Shown piece after piece: positions 22,740 through 34,689 of a DNA stretch of 64,000 nucleotides. This DNA is from Cycas panzhihuaensis (taxonomy: Eukaryota; Cycadophyta), in NCBI GenBank assembly GCA_023213395.1, contig CM041465.1:32867741-32931740 (forward strand), given 5' to 3'. The stretch's first letter is position 1, and every line of letters starts with the position of its first letter. The position numbers and the translations under genes were made by a program. The notes under the pieces were generated by a model. That model was not told the DNA's origin. It worked only from the letters and a program-made list of their open reading frames with translations, and did no database searches.

Positions 22740-24060
22740 GGAGTATAATAATATTATGCCAGATGAATTATATGATGGCTTACCACCCATGAGAGACATT
22801 CAACATCAAATTGACCTAATCTTAGGATTAAGTTTACTAAACTAGGTATCTTATTGGTTAAGCCCAATGTAGAATGAGGAGTTAAATCAACAAGTTAGTA
22901 AATTAGTGTAAAAGGGAATGGTAAGAAAAAGTTTGAGTACCTATATAGTTTTATCAATACTGACTCTAAAGAAATATGGCTTGTGGAAAATGTATATTGA
23001 TTCTAGAGTAACCAATAAAATAATAATTAAATACCAATTTCCCATACCTTGTATGGATGATATATTAGTAATTGCTTTATACTTTACAAAGATTAACCTT
23101 AAGAATAAGTATTATTAGATTTAAATTCATGAAGGGGATTAGTGGAAAATAACATTTAAGACAAGGGATTAATTATATGAACGATTGGTCATTCCATTTG
23201 GAATGTTAAATTCCCCAAGCATATTTATAAGATTGATGAATATTATGTTACAATTGTTCATTAGTAAGTTTATATTTGTGTATTTTGATGGCATTCTTAC
23301 TTTTAATAAGACTAAGGAAGAGCACTTAATACAGTTAAGGATGGTGATTGAAGCATTAAGGAGAGAAAAGCTATAGAAAAATATGAAGAAGTATAAGTTT
23401 ATGCAAAGGAACCTAGTATTTTGGGGCTTTATGATTTTAAAAGAGGATTGTAAATAGATGAGGAGAAGATAAAGGTAATTTTTGAGTGTCTAACACCTAA
23501 TACTATGATAGAGGTAAGAAGGTTTTATAATCTAACTTAGTTTTATAGAAAGTTTATTAGGAACCTTGGGGAAATTATTTCATCCTTAACAGATTACATG
23601 AAGGGTAAGGAGCTAACATAGACTAGGGAAGTAGAGAGTAACATCCATATCTTAAAGTAAAAGGTAATTGAGGCACCTATGCTCACACTACCATATTTTT
23701 AAGAAAGTGTTTGAAGTTAATTGTGATGCTTCATATGTTGTAGTTAAAGTAGTACTTAGTCAAGAAGGAAGACCTATAACGTTTTATAATGAGAAGCTTA
23801 AAAAAGTAAGAAGAAGATATTCAACCTATGACTTAGAATTTTATGTGATTATCTAAGCTTTTAGGTATTGAAGCCATTACCTCATACCTAAAGAATTTAT
23901 CCTATTTATTAATCATCAAGCCTTAAGGTATACAACTACCCAAACAAAATTAAATGCTAGGTATGTTGAGCGGATGTCTTACTTACAAAGCTTTATATTT
24001 ATTTTGAAGTATAAATTAGGTAAATAGAACTATGTTACTGATGTATTAAGTAGGTGAGTG
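22740..24060 (+). pseudogene. pol: Gypsy-1 reverse transcriptase and RNase H
   Basis: RT blocks start at MPDELYDGLPPM-like sequence (about 22757-22792). They include VRKSLSTYIVLSILTLKK (22921-22975), LVIPFGMLNSPSIFIRLMN (23185-23240) and the catalytic box at 23281-23292, which reads YFDG instead of YFDD. RNase H is recognisable from FEVNCDASYVVVKVVLSQEG (about 23710-23770) to YVTDVLSR (about 24030-24055). Stops replace the likely Gln residues of the palm block near 23117-23141 (for example IHEGD*WKITFK). The enzyme would be dead from the catalytic change alone. Confidence 0.88.
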
Positions 24061-25490
24061 ACATTATTGACCACCATAGCAAATGAGGTAGTAGGATTTG
24101 AAGCCATTCAAGATTTATATGACTCAGACCCTAAATTTAAAATAATTATTAAGCATTGTAAGAATCCTTTAATTAAGGGACATGGTTTTTTATATAATAA
24201 TTAATTTATACAAGATGGATACCTACTTAAAGAAAGATAGTTATGAATCCTGATGGTCTCTATGAAGGAGAACATCATATGAGAGTTATATAGTTAAGGT
24301 GTTGGAAGAAATTTTAGCTAAAATAAGACCATAGATTTAACAAAGGAGAAGTATTTTTTACTTTGAATGAAGAATGATATGGTGATATTTGTAGCACATT
24401 GTAGGATATGCTAGATGGCCAAGGGGCATGCATAAAATATTGGCCTATATATTCCCTTAAAAGTACCTAAAGGACCATGGTTATACTTGAGCATGGACTT
24501 CATGTTGGGATTATTACATACATAAAGACGTAGTGATTTAATTTTTGTTGTTGATCATTTTTAAAAAATGGTTCATTTTATCATATGTAGAAGGATAAAT
24601 GACATAGTTAGGATAGAATATTTATTCCTTAAAGAGGTTACAAAGTTGCATGAAATTCTAAAGACCATCACTTTAGATTGAGATATAAAATTCTTAAGTA
24701 ATTTTTATAAGACTTCATAGAAGAAGCTGAAAATAAAACTTCAGTTTAGTAGTGCCTACCATTCATAGACTCAGGGATAAACTGATGTAGTAAATAGAAG
24801 TTTGGGAAACTTGCTAAGGTGCATCATTAGAGAGAAGCCTAAATAGTGATTTTGGAATTGGCCAAGGTAGAATTTATATATAACAATTATATGAACAGGC
24901 CAATGGGTATATCACCTTTTTAGGTTATGTATGTAAGAAACCCTGATGGTGTATTGGATTTAATACACCTACCAATTGGAAAGAGAGTGAGTGATAATAT
25001 AGAAGCTTTTGTAGATCATATATAATTGGTTCACGAGGAGGTGAAGAAAAATTTATAGATCAATCACAAAAATATAAGGAAGTAATAAATAAAACCCATA
25101 GATATAAGGTATTTGAAGAAGGTGACTTAGTGATGGTTTACTTGAGGAAAGATAGACTTCCATAAGGGACCTACAACAAACCCAAATACAAAATGATTAG
25201 ACCATACCAAGTTATAAAAAGAATCGATGATAATACATACAAGGTGAATCTTCCTAAATACTTTAATATCTCTTTTATTTTTAATATTTTAAATCTAGAT
25301 ACATATTATAAAGAATATGAAGAGGTATACTATAAAGGTGAAATGGTGAGTTAGGAGTCCCAAATTCCAAAGAAGAAAAGATAAGGACGGGTCTATCATA
25401 AGCAAATAACACCTAGATCATAAAAGAAGAGCTAAAGTAGTTGAATCTTGATAAATTCATCATAATAACTTATAAGAGAAGAGTTCTTTT
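24061..25490 (+). pseudogene. pol: Gypsy-1 integrase
   Basis: The zinc-binding end survives as CRICQMAKGHA (about 24400-24432). The core shows the first acid in LSMDFMLGLL (about 24487-24515), the second in TLD*DIKFLSNF (about 24672-24705), and the third position in TDVVNRSLGNLLR (about 24781-24820), where Glu is replaced by Asp. The C-terminal block GVLDLIHLPIGKRVSDN lies at about 24948-24998. Many internal stops. No chromodomain was recognised between 25250 and 25490. Confidence 0.82.
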
Positions 25491-25504
25491 TAACCCGGGG
25501 AGGA

Positions 25505-25847
25505 TGATATAAGAGCATATAAATCTTTTTCATAATTTAATATACTTTTTACTTTTTAGTTTTTTTTCTCTAAAATTTAGGGTATACTAATCAAATTAAA
25601 ACTTTTAATTTAGTAATTAGAATTTAATAATTTTGTGCTAACTCAATGGCCTATCTAAGTAAAATAGGCCAAAATGTCCTATGATTTGGCCAAATATCCT
25701 ATGACAAGTCCATAAATTTTCAACCAAAATATACCCTAAATATGCCTAAAAAATAAATTTTAGTTTATATATCTAAAATTAAAAGTTAATTTTCAACTAG
25801 TTTTTATTTTTATGTAATGACCCTTAGTGGTCTACTTTTCTAGTAGG
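25505..25847 (+). repeat. Presumed truncated 3' LTR of Gypsy-1
   Basis: Begins TGATATAAGAGC immediately after the purine tract. It is cut by the 1035-bp tandem array. There is no partner copy in the window. Confidence 0.5.
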
Positions 25848-25919
25848 GATTAACTTAATATGGATTTATTTAATATTTTAGGTAATTAAGAGTTTTAAGG
25901 ATTAGGATTAGAATCTTTT

Positions 25920-26357
25920 TATTAGAATATATAATTTAATCACATATATAATGTTTAATATTAGTGTGATAAAACATATACATAATCACACCATTCATAT
26001 ATACTAAAACTTATGTGATGCAGGCATATCTATTATTATACACTATTAGATGAGATAAAGGCTCAAGAGACATGATAGACTACTCATGAGGTGAATCTTG
26101 AAATAAATATGTACATAGCCCACTTGAGAGCTTGAGAAAATAGATGTTAACTACACCTTCTCCCGTGGTTTCTTCTACACTAATTTTTCCATCTATAAAT
26201 CTGTTATTTCTCTTATGGCAAATGCTTATCATATGCTTGATGTGTTATTTAATTTGTATTCATGTTATTCATTATGTATACATAACTCCTGAGATTATTT
26301 AGTCATAATCTATGCATCTTATATATTTTATTATGTTTATACTCTATATTTCTAATA
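25920..26357 (+). repeat. LTR 1 of the tandem array (LARD-related subfamily)
   Basis: 438 bp, starting TATTAGAATAT (TG decayed to TA) and ending TCTAATA. It is followed by TGATATTATAGTG, a decayed primer binding site. It resembles the LARD LTRs in its middle part (CTCAAGAGACATGATAGAC, ACTCATGAGGTGAATC). Confidence 0.75.
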
Positions 26358-26954
26358 TGATATTATAGTGTAGTTATAAATTCTAGTATGGTATAATGCC
26401 ATGGAAAGAAAAAAATATTTGTCAGTGAGAAATCCAATTGACTATGTATGAAAAGAGGTATGGAAACACATTATTAATATTACCTTGTTATATCTAACTT
26501 ATCTTAGCCAAGTAGTTTGACTTATTCTTAGAGTTAATTATTTTTTAGATTATAATTTAAAAATTTGTTGAATAAATGGATACTAAAAAGAAAGTTGCTA
26601 AAATATATAAGTGAGAAAGCACATTAAAAGAAAAAGAAGAAAAAGAAAACTTATTCATAAGAGGCAAGTGAAGGTTTCATAAGCTACTCTTGTACAAGTA
26701 GTTTAAAAATTGATGAACCATATATTTGAAGCAATTACCTAGATAACTAGATATTATAGAGATTAGTTACCTATATATTTTGGTAGATGATTATTATTTT
26801 ATATGGTCTCAAAAAATTAATTTATTTATATGTTGATTTGATGATTTATTAACAAAAGTTTGATGAAAGTAGCTATATAGGTGATTAACTTAATACGGAT
26901 TTATTTAATATTTTAGGTAATTAAGAATTTTTAGAATTAGGATTAGAATCTTTT

Positions 26955-27392
26955 TATTAGAATATATAATTTAATAACATATATAATGTTTAATATTACT
27001 GTGTTAAAACACATACACAATCCCATCATTCATATATATTAAAACTTATGTGATGCAGGCATATCTATTATTATATTCTATTGGATAAGATAAAGGCTCA
27101 AGAGACATGATAAACTACTCATGAGGTGAATCTTGAAATAAATATATACATAGACCACTTGAGAACTTGAGAAAATAGATGTTAACTCCACCTTCTCCTG
27201 TGGTTTCTTCTACACTAATTTTTCCATGTATAAATCTATTATTTCTTTTATGGTAAATGTTTATCATATGTTTGATGTATTATTTAATTTATATTCATGT
27301 TATTCATTGTGTATACATAACTCATGAGATTATGTAGTCATAATATATGCATCTTATGTATTCCATTATATTTATAATCTATATTTCTAATA
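26955..27392 (+). repeat. LTR 2 of the tandem array
   Basis: 438 bp, the same length as LTR 1, followed by the same decayed primer site at 27393. Confidence 0.78.
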
Positions 27393-27915
27393 TGATATTA
27401 TAGTATAGTTATAAATTCTAGCATGGTATAAAGCCATGAAAAGAAGAAAATATTTGTCAATGAGAAATCTGACTGACCATGTATGAAAAGAGGTATGGAA
27501 ACACATTATTATTATTACCTTGTCATATCTAACCTATCTTAGCCAAGTAGTTTAGCTTGTTCTTAGAGTTAATTATTTTTTAGATTATAATTTTAAAAAT
27601 TGTTGAATAAATAGATACTAAAAAGAAAGTTGCTAAAATATGTAAGTAGGAAAGCACATTAAAAAAAAATAGAAAGAAAGAAAACTTATTTATAAGAGGA
27701 AAGTGAAGGTTTCATAAGCTACTCTTGTACAAGCATTTTGAAAATTGATGAACGATATATTTGAAGCAATTACCTAGATAACTAGAGATTATAAAGGTTA
27801 GTTACCCATATATTTTGGTAGATGATTATTATTTTATATAGACTCAAAAAATTAATTTATTTATATGTTGATTTGATGATTGATAAAAAGCGTTTGATGA
27901 AAGTAGCTATATAAG

Positions 27916-28395
27916 TAAACAAGAAAACACTTCATATATTAATGATGTTGATATTAGTGAATGATGATGGTTGATATTTATAAGTTAGATATTTACAATT
28001 AGTCACTAATGATCATAGATGGCTACATACAGGTTTATATATAGGTATACAAGTTAATACTTATGAGAGATAAATATATAGATAATGGATGATAGATTAT
28101 AAGTTACAGGTTATGATACAAATATACTATATAGGTTATAGGTTATAAGATCTATCATATAGGTTAAAAAGTAAGGGATGAACATTTGAAGATGTGAAGA
28201 TAAAGATAAAGATTTGAAGATATTAAACATTAACGGTAATATTGAAATATATGATTTAATCACATATGTAATGTTTAATATTAGTTTGATTGGATACATA
28301 CATAATCCCACCATTCGCATACATTGAGATATGTGAAATACATATATATCCACGATTATATGCTATTATATGATGTAAATACTTAAGAGGCATGA
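27916..28395 (+). repeat. Third array unit: internal 3' end and truncated LTR 3
   Basis: 27916-28233 matches the last part of the LARD internal region, including GAAGATATTAAACATTA before the polypurine position. LTR 3 then begins near 28234 (TATTGAAATATATG) and is cut at 28395 by LARD-2. Its missing end appears to resume at about 32108. Confidence 0.65.
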
Positions 28396-28801
28396 TGTTA
28401 AGACATAATGTTTAATATGGGATCATTGTACACATGTACTTCCTACCATTCACCTATATTGAGATATGTGTGATACACACATATCTATATTATCTCTTTA
28501 TTGGATGACACAATGACTCATTATATTTGATAAGTTACTCATAAGGTGATTTTTACTATATATATGTACACACACCACTTAAGAATTTGAGAAAGGAAAG
28601 CAAAGAGAGAGGAGAAAGATGTAAACCTTATGATCATAAGTGGATTCTTAACTCCACCTTCTCCTATGGTTTTTCCTACAATGGGTTTTTCATGTATAAA
28701 TCTTGGTATATTATGATGGTGATCATGTTTGATGATGCTTTCTTTACTTTACATTTATGTTAATTAATTCACTATGTGTACATACTCATGAGTTCTTAAC
28801 A
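28396..28801 (+). repeat. 5' LTR of LARD-2
   Basis: 406 bp, begins TGTTAAGACATAATG and ends TTCTTAACA, so its termini are inverted repeats (TGTTAA/TTAACA). Confidence 0.88.
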
Positions 28802-28813
28802 TGGTATCAGAGC
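28802..28813 (+). other. Primer binding site of LARD-2
   Basis: TGGTATCAGAGC, directly after the LTR. Two decayed repeats of the same motif follow at about 28840 and 28872. Confidence 0.92.
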
Positions 28814-31799
28814 AATCCTGTTACTCTATTTTTAACAAGGTATCAAAGTAATTCTGATACTGATGTTAATATGGTATCAGAGTAGTATTACATCCAAGAT
28901 GCTATGGTAAGGTGAAGATCCTACTAATCTATATTCAAGCCTATTAAACCTATGATAAGAGCCATCTATGAAGAACTTTTTTATGAGCCTGATATACATA
29001 TATGACACTGACATGCATGATAAATTATAGGGTAGGTCAAGTTAATCAAGTCGTATACAGGATATATAGTTGATACTGATGGTATGTTGATTTGATGTTT
29101 TGTTATAGACATTTATTTTTAAGCATGTTGGTACCATATACATGTAGCATGTAGGTACTCAAAGCAGTCCACACGATATTATATTCTATTTATAATGAAG
29201 GCTTTTACAAGTATCCATTAGTGGATTCATTATTACTCATGGACCATTTTGGAGGATTTTGTGAGCATCTCACAATGAGATTTACTATCATAATAAAGGA
29301 AACCCAACACTATCTACTAACCAAGTTGTAGGCATGTACAACAAAATGTTGGCAGGTTACATATAGTTTGTGATAGCACAAGAAAGGTATATAAATTCAT
29401 GTTTAAGTGGCTTGATATGATGAGCTTAACATATGGAATATATGTAAGATTTATATATACATGAACAACTTTGATTATTTATGGAACATTAAAAAAGATT
29501 TTGAGAGCACATTAATCTTATATGGGCATATTTTATTGATGCCTTTATATAAGGGCATAACTAACTAGGTTATGATTTAATGATGACAATTGAAAATTTT
29601 ACATGGATGTTGAAGAATTATTATGTTTTCTATTAAAGTATACAAATTATACATATTTATATATTTGATGGTAATATAAATTCAAATTTTAGAGGTATGA
29701 TGGGATCAATTCCATTGTTATTCTACCCATGGTTATCCTTTATGCCCAATTACCAAGGCACCCTTGCTACATGCCTAACCATTAACAAAATTATACATAA
29801 AGGATAAATCCTAATTTGATGAAGATAATAAAATTGCCATTTCATGTTGCATGAAAACTATTTAAATGCCCTACATATACATATGATGTAGCTATAGCCC
29901 AAGGAGTATTAACAATTTAGTCACTTATTGACACATGCAAGATGCCCTTACCACCAGAGAATCCATGATCCCATAGCATGGCTAAATGAAGAAGCTAATC
30001 ATAAAATGTGAAATAGACCCAAAGCTATCCACAACCCACTCTTGCTCACTATTGAAGCCATAGACCATAGATCATAGCCATACAAGTGTAGAGATTATGG
30101 AGTAAGGTCTAAACCCTATTGCCATTAACCACATAAAGAGAAATAACTATAACGAGTTGTCATAAATAAGGAGGATGCCATAGATGGTGTTGAATTGCCT
30201 AAATCACCATAGAATTTCATCATGTAGATGCCATAATTAATCTAATCAATGTAGATTCATGCCCCATAGCCTAGATCACATGTAGCATTCTTATGCAGAT
30301 CAGAATATAGTCATAGATCAATTAGATATTATATACTGATCTATTTTACGCATGTAGACAATAGAGACTAATTTTTTTAAACCCTAAAAAAATTGACATA
30401 TATTTTCAAAAATTTAATTGGATTGTATATTAGCTTTAGATCCATCATAGTTCCCTACATATTGGCAGGTAGTCACATGGAGCCCATATGAGCAGTGGCT
30501 TAGTTATCAAGGGAGTAGACTTTAGATTTTATAAACTAGATTGAATAGTTTTAGATTTTTCAAAAAATTATATTTGATATTTGATTGAATTTTGAGTTCC
30601 ATTCTTTATTTTCAAAGGATCGCATACTTTTTCTTGGGTCATTGGCACATTTTCTCCCATAACTCATCAGTCGTGTATCAGAATCATATGTTGTTTATTA
30701 CATTGGAAAGTATACTTTGAGATAGTCGCAATGAGTGGTTATATGACCTATATTAGACAACATAAGACAAAGAAATTTTAGGGTAAAGTTGATATAAAGG
30801 CTCCAAACCTCATTTTAGAAGAATTACATATCTATTTTCAAAAACTTTTTAGTCAATTCTAATGTTTTCAATAGCCCAAAACATGATGGTAAATTTATTT
30901 ATGAAGAATGGTGGATGATTATTAAAGTTTAGTTTAAAATCAAGTATTTTAAGGCCTATTTATGACATTTTAAGGCCCATTTCAATTGGAAAAACTTCAT
31001 TAAATGAGAAAGATTTGATGGAGTTATGACATAAGACATCCTTATTATGTTGGTCTTTCACTTACCCCTTGGCAACATCATTGTTTGGTTTAGAACATGA
31101 TAAAACCCCTAACTAAATATATAGTTCATCTAGATATTGAAGTAGTTTATGTTATCTAATTAGATGTTAAGTACCTTTACCTTGTTACAATTAACTTGCC
31201 ATGGCGAGGTAGTTCAGCCTATTCTTGGAGTTGACTATTCAAGATGATTGAGTTGTTGACTTGATCTAGCTAATGAAACTTTGACATAACACACTAATTA
31301 TGTTAGTCCTATAAGTAATTTAGAAGGATGATGAACCATGTATTTGAAGCAATTTCCTAGTGAATTGGCGATTACAATAGTTGGTCACCTATGTATTTAG
31401 GTAGATGGATATTATTTTATATGGACTTAGATATCACTTTTCTTGATTCGATGGTTAACTAAATGTTGATCATCTAACTTAATATAGATTGAAAGTAGCC
31501 ATCATGCTCATGAAGATATGAAGATGTATACAAAACACTTCATATATTTTAGTTTATATAGGTTGATATTTGATGGAGGAAAGTATATAGTTACAAGTTT
31601 TTTTTTATAGGTTACAGATGATACAGGATACAGTATGCAGTCACATGTTATTTACAAGTTACAAGTGATACTACTTATAGGATATAGGGTATAGTTACAT
31701 GATACAGGAGATAGTTATAGGCTATAGGTCTCAGTATACAAGATAAAGACTTGAAGACTTTAGATCAAGATTTAAGGACATTAAACATTATGGGGAGAG
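28814..31799 (+). other. LARD-2 internal region, non-coding
   Basis: About 3 kb with no recognisable frame. It matches LARD-1 (opposite strand) along its length, from ATCCATTAGTGGATTCATT-type blocks near 29210 to TAAGGACATTAAACATTATG before the purine tract. Conservation of non-coding sequence within the family suggests RNA packaging or structural roles, which is inference. Confidence 0.75.
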
Positions 31800-32231
31800 T
31801 GTCAAAACATAATGTTTAATATGGGATCATTTCACACATGCACTTCCCATTATTCACTCACTTTGAGAAATGTGGGATGCACATATATCCATGCTATCTC
31901 TTTATTAGATGATGTAATGGTTTATTATATTTGATAAGCTACTCATAAAGTGATTTTTGCTATATGTACACTCACCACTTGAGAATTTGAGAAAGGAGAG
32001 CAAGGAGAGAGGAAAAAGATATAAACCTTATGATCATAAGCAAAGTCTTAACTCCATATTCTCCTATGGGTTTTCTCACAATGGATTTTCCATGTATAAA
32101 TCTTGGTGTCTTGATGTGTTATTTACTTTATATTCATTTTATTTATTATATGTATATAACTCATAAGATTATTTAGTCATAATATATACATCTTATATAT
32201 TTTGTTGTGTTTATACTCCACATTTTTTATA
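31800..32231 (+). repeat. Mosaic LTR: LARD-2 3' LTR joined to LTR 3 of the array
   Basis: 31800 to about 32108 follows the LARD-2 5' LTR. From about 32109 to 32231 it follows the end of the array LTRs (GATTATTTAGTCATAAT and TTTATACTC blocks) and is followed by TGGTATCAAAGTG, an array-type primer site. It is best explained by LARD-2 inserting into LTR 3 with later loss or exchange at the right junction. Confidence 0.7.
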
Positions 32232-33410
32232 TGGTATCAAAGTGTAATTATAAATTGTAATACTTTTATACTTCCTACTTTCACTTATATAGTTGTAATT
32301 TTAGATTATCTTTTAAAGATTAAATGGAATGGAATAGAAATAAAAGTGAAACAACTCTCTCTATTTTCTAGTTTTTTCTTATTTTAAGTTTGCGCATGTG
32401 AGAATGAATGTGTTCCTTATAGATTATCCTCATTAGAGGTAGAACATAAATCATCTTATAAGCCTATTCTTCTTTGGTGGGTATAGCACCAATTTTATTG
32501 AATATACAAAATGGTTCTTTCCCCCTCTACCTTGGTCTCTTTATCACATGCTATTAGGTATTGAATGAAAGAAAGTCCTCTCCAAAAATTTTAATAAAAA
32601 AATAAAAAACTTAATAAATAAGTCTAATATCTAGAGAAATAAATAGAAAATAAGTTAAAGAATATCTAAAAAAAATTATATTTCCCACCTAAAGCTAAGC
32701 AACTATAGTATGACTTAATGATGAGAATTATCTCAAATGCAAAGAGCAATAAAGTAATTTAAGAGTTGGAAAAATAAAAAATGATATTTAAGTATAGTTA
32801 TTTAAGGAATAGATCACAAGTAAGAAGAGGGCATAATAGGGGCACACTTCAAACTTCTTCAAAATAAATTACAAATTAAACATCTTAGAATAGTTAAAGT
32901 GAGTAGAATAAAAATAATAAGTGAAATGAAAAATAGTTTAACAATAGCAAAAGTAAATAAACCTAATTAGAAAAGAACAAAAGAATTTCTTTTTTTCAAA
33001 CTACAAAAGATCTTTGAAAAAATTGCTTAACTTAAAAAGGATGATAATTTTATAATAAAGATATTATATTTGAGGAATATAAAAATCCCATGAGTGAAGC
33101 AAAGAAAAAATAATACAAACAATAATACTAGAAGGAAATAAAAGTAATAATTATAACTTGAAAGGATATCACATATGAGTTTTAAAATAATATTTCAAGC
33201 TATAGATCATCTTTTTGAATTTCCTTAAAAAATATTGGAATTAAGAAATGTAAATTTAAGTACAAGGAATCTTAGCATAAGGTGCCAGTAAAATCCACTA
33301 AATACATGATTTACACAAAGGCTACTAGACTAATTTGGTCTAAGTGGATGATAAATAATTCATTCATTTGTTCATTTGAAGTAGAAAGAATTAGGATCAC
33401 CCTGCTGATT
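32232..33410. other. No recognisable feature
   Basis: AT-rich DNA without recognisable coding, LTR or RNA features, lying downstream of the monooxygenase remnant. It may be ordinary intergenic sequence or an unrecognised repeat. Confidence 0.5.
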
Positions 33411-34345
33411 TTAAGGATATGAGTAAACCCATTTTAAGTACTCTCCACGCATTCTCATACTTTCTTCAATTGTTAATCTCTGAACCCACTCAGGTTGGAA
33501 GTCTGGAATCCTAGTAAAATAGGTTGTATATTGTTGCATCTTCTTCATCCTTGGAATTCTTAACTCTTCAAACCTAGAAAATAAGGGAAAATGACAAGGT
33601 CACTAAATAAGATATATGTTATTCTCATCTTAATATTTGATTTTTCTCATTTCTAACTAAGTGAGGATACTCCATATTCATATCCATACTAGTGAAAATG
33701 TCATTTCTACTAATATTATAGGTGTAAGATGTTAATATTAATATTAGAAGAATCAATGTTTAGTTGATAGTTTCTAATAGCTAAGAATATTAATCACCTT
33801 TTAACAACTTCTTTAAGAGACTCTTCAAACAAAGACACCTCACTTTCTTGCTTAAGGAGAAGAGAGAGTTGATGAGCATCTTCAAATGCAGTGCTTGCTC
33901 GTTGCCTCAATCCAACATATTGTGTATGTGTAGCTATATCATAAGCCAAATTAACATGTAAAATACTTTTTCTTATTAGGTATGATACATGCGTACATTA
34001 TTCATCATTATTTAGAAGAATAATCATGCATACATGCTAAATGAAATTTAAGTGAAAGGGAAATACCATCATCGATCAATAGAACATGACCATCCACATC
34101 ACTCCACTTATTCAGGGGTAGTCTATCCATTACTTTTCTTTCTAATATGGCATCTTCATTGGTAACATTAACAACTTCTCATAGAACATCCCATCCTTCA
34201 AGTCCATTTAGTTGTTGACAAGCTCGAGCTTTAGAACTAGGAATACAAAGACCTCCTTTTCCATCTAATAATGAATTCACTAGATCACCTTTCTCATCTT
34301 TCTTACAAATAATCCACAAAGTGTAATTCCTTGCACCAATTATTT
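33411..34345 (-). pseudogene. FAD-dependent monooxygenase (zeaxanthin-epoxidase-like), last three exons, broken
   Basis: Three minus-strand exons: A about 34345-34067, B 33933-33798, C 33573-33411, with GT donors at A and B and AG acceptors before B and C. Phases agree across both junctions. Exon A reads GGLCIPSSKARACQQLNGLE then NVTNEDAILERKVMDRLPL, and ends in HVLLID. Exon B continues through the FAD-contact region to ASTAFEDAHQLSLLLKQ. Exon C has RFEELRIPRMKKMQQY and ends VYSYP-stop. This order matches the C-terminal half of plant class A flavoprotein monooxygenases. The conserved GDAAH stands as DDATH, and a TGA interrupts exon A where Arg is likely. N-terminal exons (the GxGxxG Rossmann part) are absent; the LINE at 34690 may have separated them. 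It is the only host gene recognised. Confidence 0.78.
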
Positions 34346-34689
34346 ACATGCAAAATTTATTTATCTCATAAGTATCCCATTTATATTTTCATATCATAAT
34401 ATAATCTTAAACACATATGGAGATGGACTATAGAAAACATAATTTATAAGAAGATAGAACATATTAAACTTGTGATACAAGTAAAGCTTCAAGACTTATT
34501 AACATTACTAATTTTATGAGAGACATAAAAGTTAACCTTGTAATATTAAATTTAAAATATAACCATTACTTATTTAGAAATAGTTGATTAAAATAAGGAA
34601 ATTCTATAACAAGTAATAAAAACTTGGAAAATATAAAGGCAAGGTGGTGGAGTAAACAATTTATGACTCCCACCTATCACACCTAAACC
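34346..34689. other. Intron-like AT-rich spacer
   Basis: No coding signal. It probably holds the intron upstream of exon A and the start of the LINE. The acceptor before exon A is not clear. Confidence 0.35.

Larger units (their letters stand above)
21701..25852 (+). mobile_element. Gypsy-1, chromovirus-like Ty3-gypsy element, heavily decayed
   Basis: Plus-strand order is gag zinc knuckle, protease, RT, RNase H, integrase and polypurine tract (about 25493-25503, GGGGAGGA at its core), then a presumed 3' LTR from 25505. RT before integrase defines Ty3-gypsy. The integrase tail block with DLIHLPIGKRVSDNIEAFVDH is typical of plant chromoviruses; no chromodomain could be seen. Nearly every conserved block carries one or more stops, mostly where relatives have glutamine. 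The 5' LTR was not found and the 3' LTR is cut at about 25848. Confidence 0.85.
25848..27915 (+). repeat. Tandem duplication, 1035-bp period, each unit LTR plus internal stub
   Basis: Copy 1 is 25848-26882 and copy 2 is 26883 to about 27915. The offset is 1035 at the unit start, at the LTR start (25920/26955) and at the LTR end (26357/27392), so there is almost no net indel between copies. Each unit holds a 438-bp LTR followed by about 600 bp homologous to the 3' part of the LARD internal region (compare 31170-31500). Confidence 0.9.
28396..32108 (+). mobile_element. LARD-2, non-coding LTR retrotransposon
   Basis: 5' LTR 28396-28801, intact primer binding site 28802-28813, 3.0-kb non-coding internal region, polypurine tract 31791-31799 and 3' LTR from 31800. 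The 3' LTR follows the 5' LTR until about 32108, then switches to sequence of the tandem-array LTR type. The internal region is collinear with the reassembled LARD-1. No gag or pol frame was found on either strand. The left flank CATGA (28391-28395) has no recognisable right copy, consistent with a rearranged right end. Confidence 0.82.
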
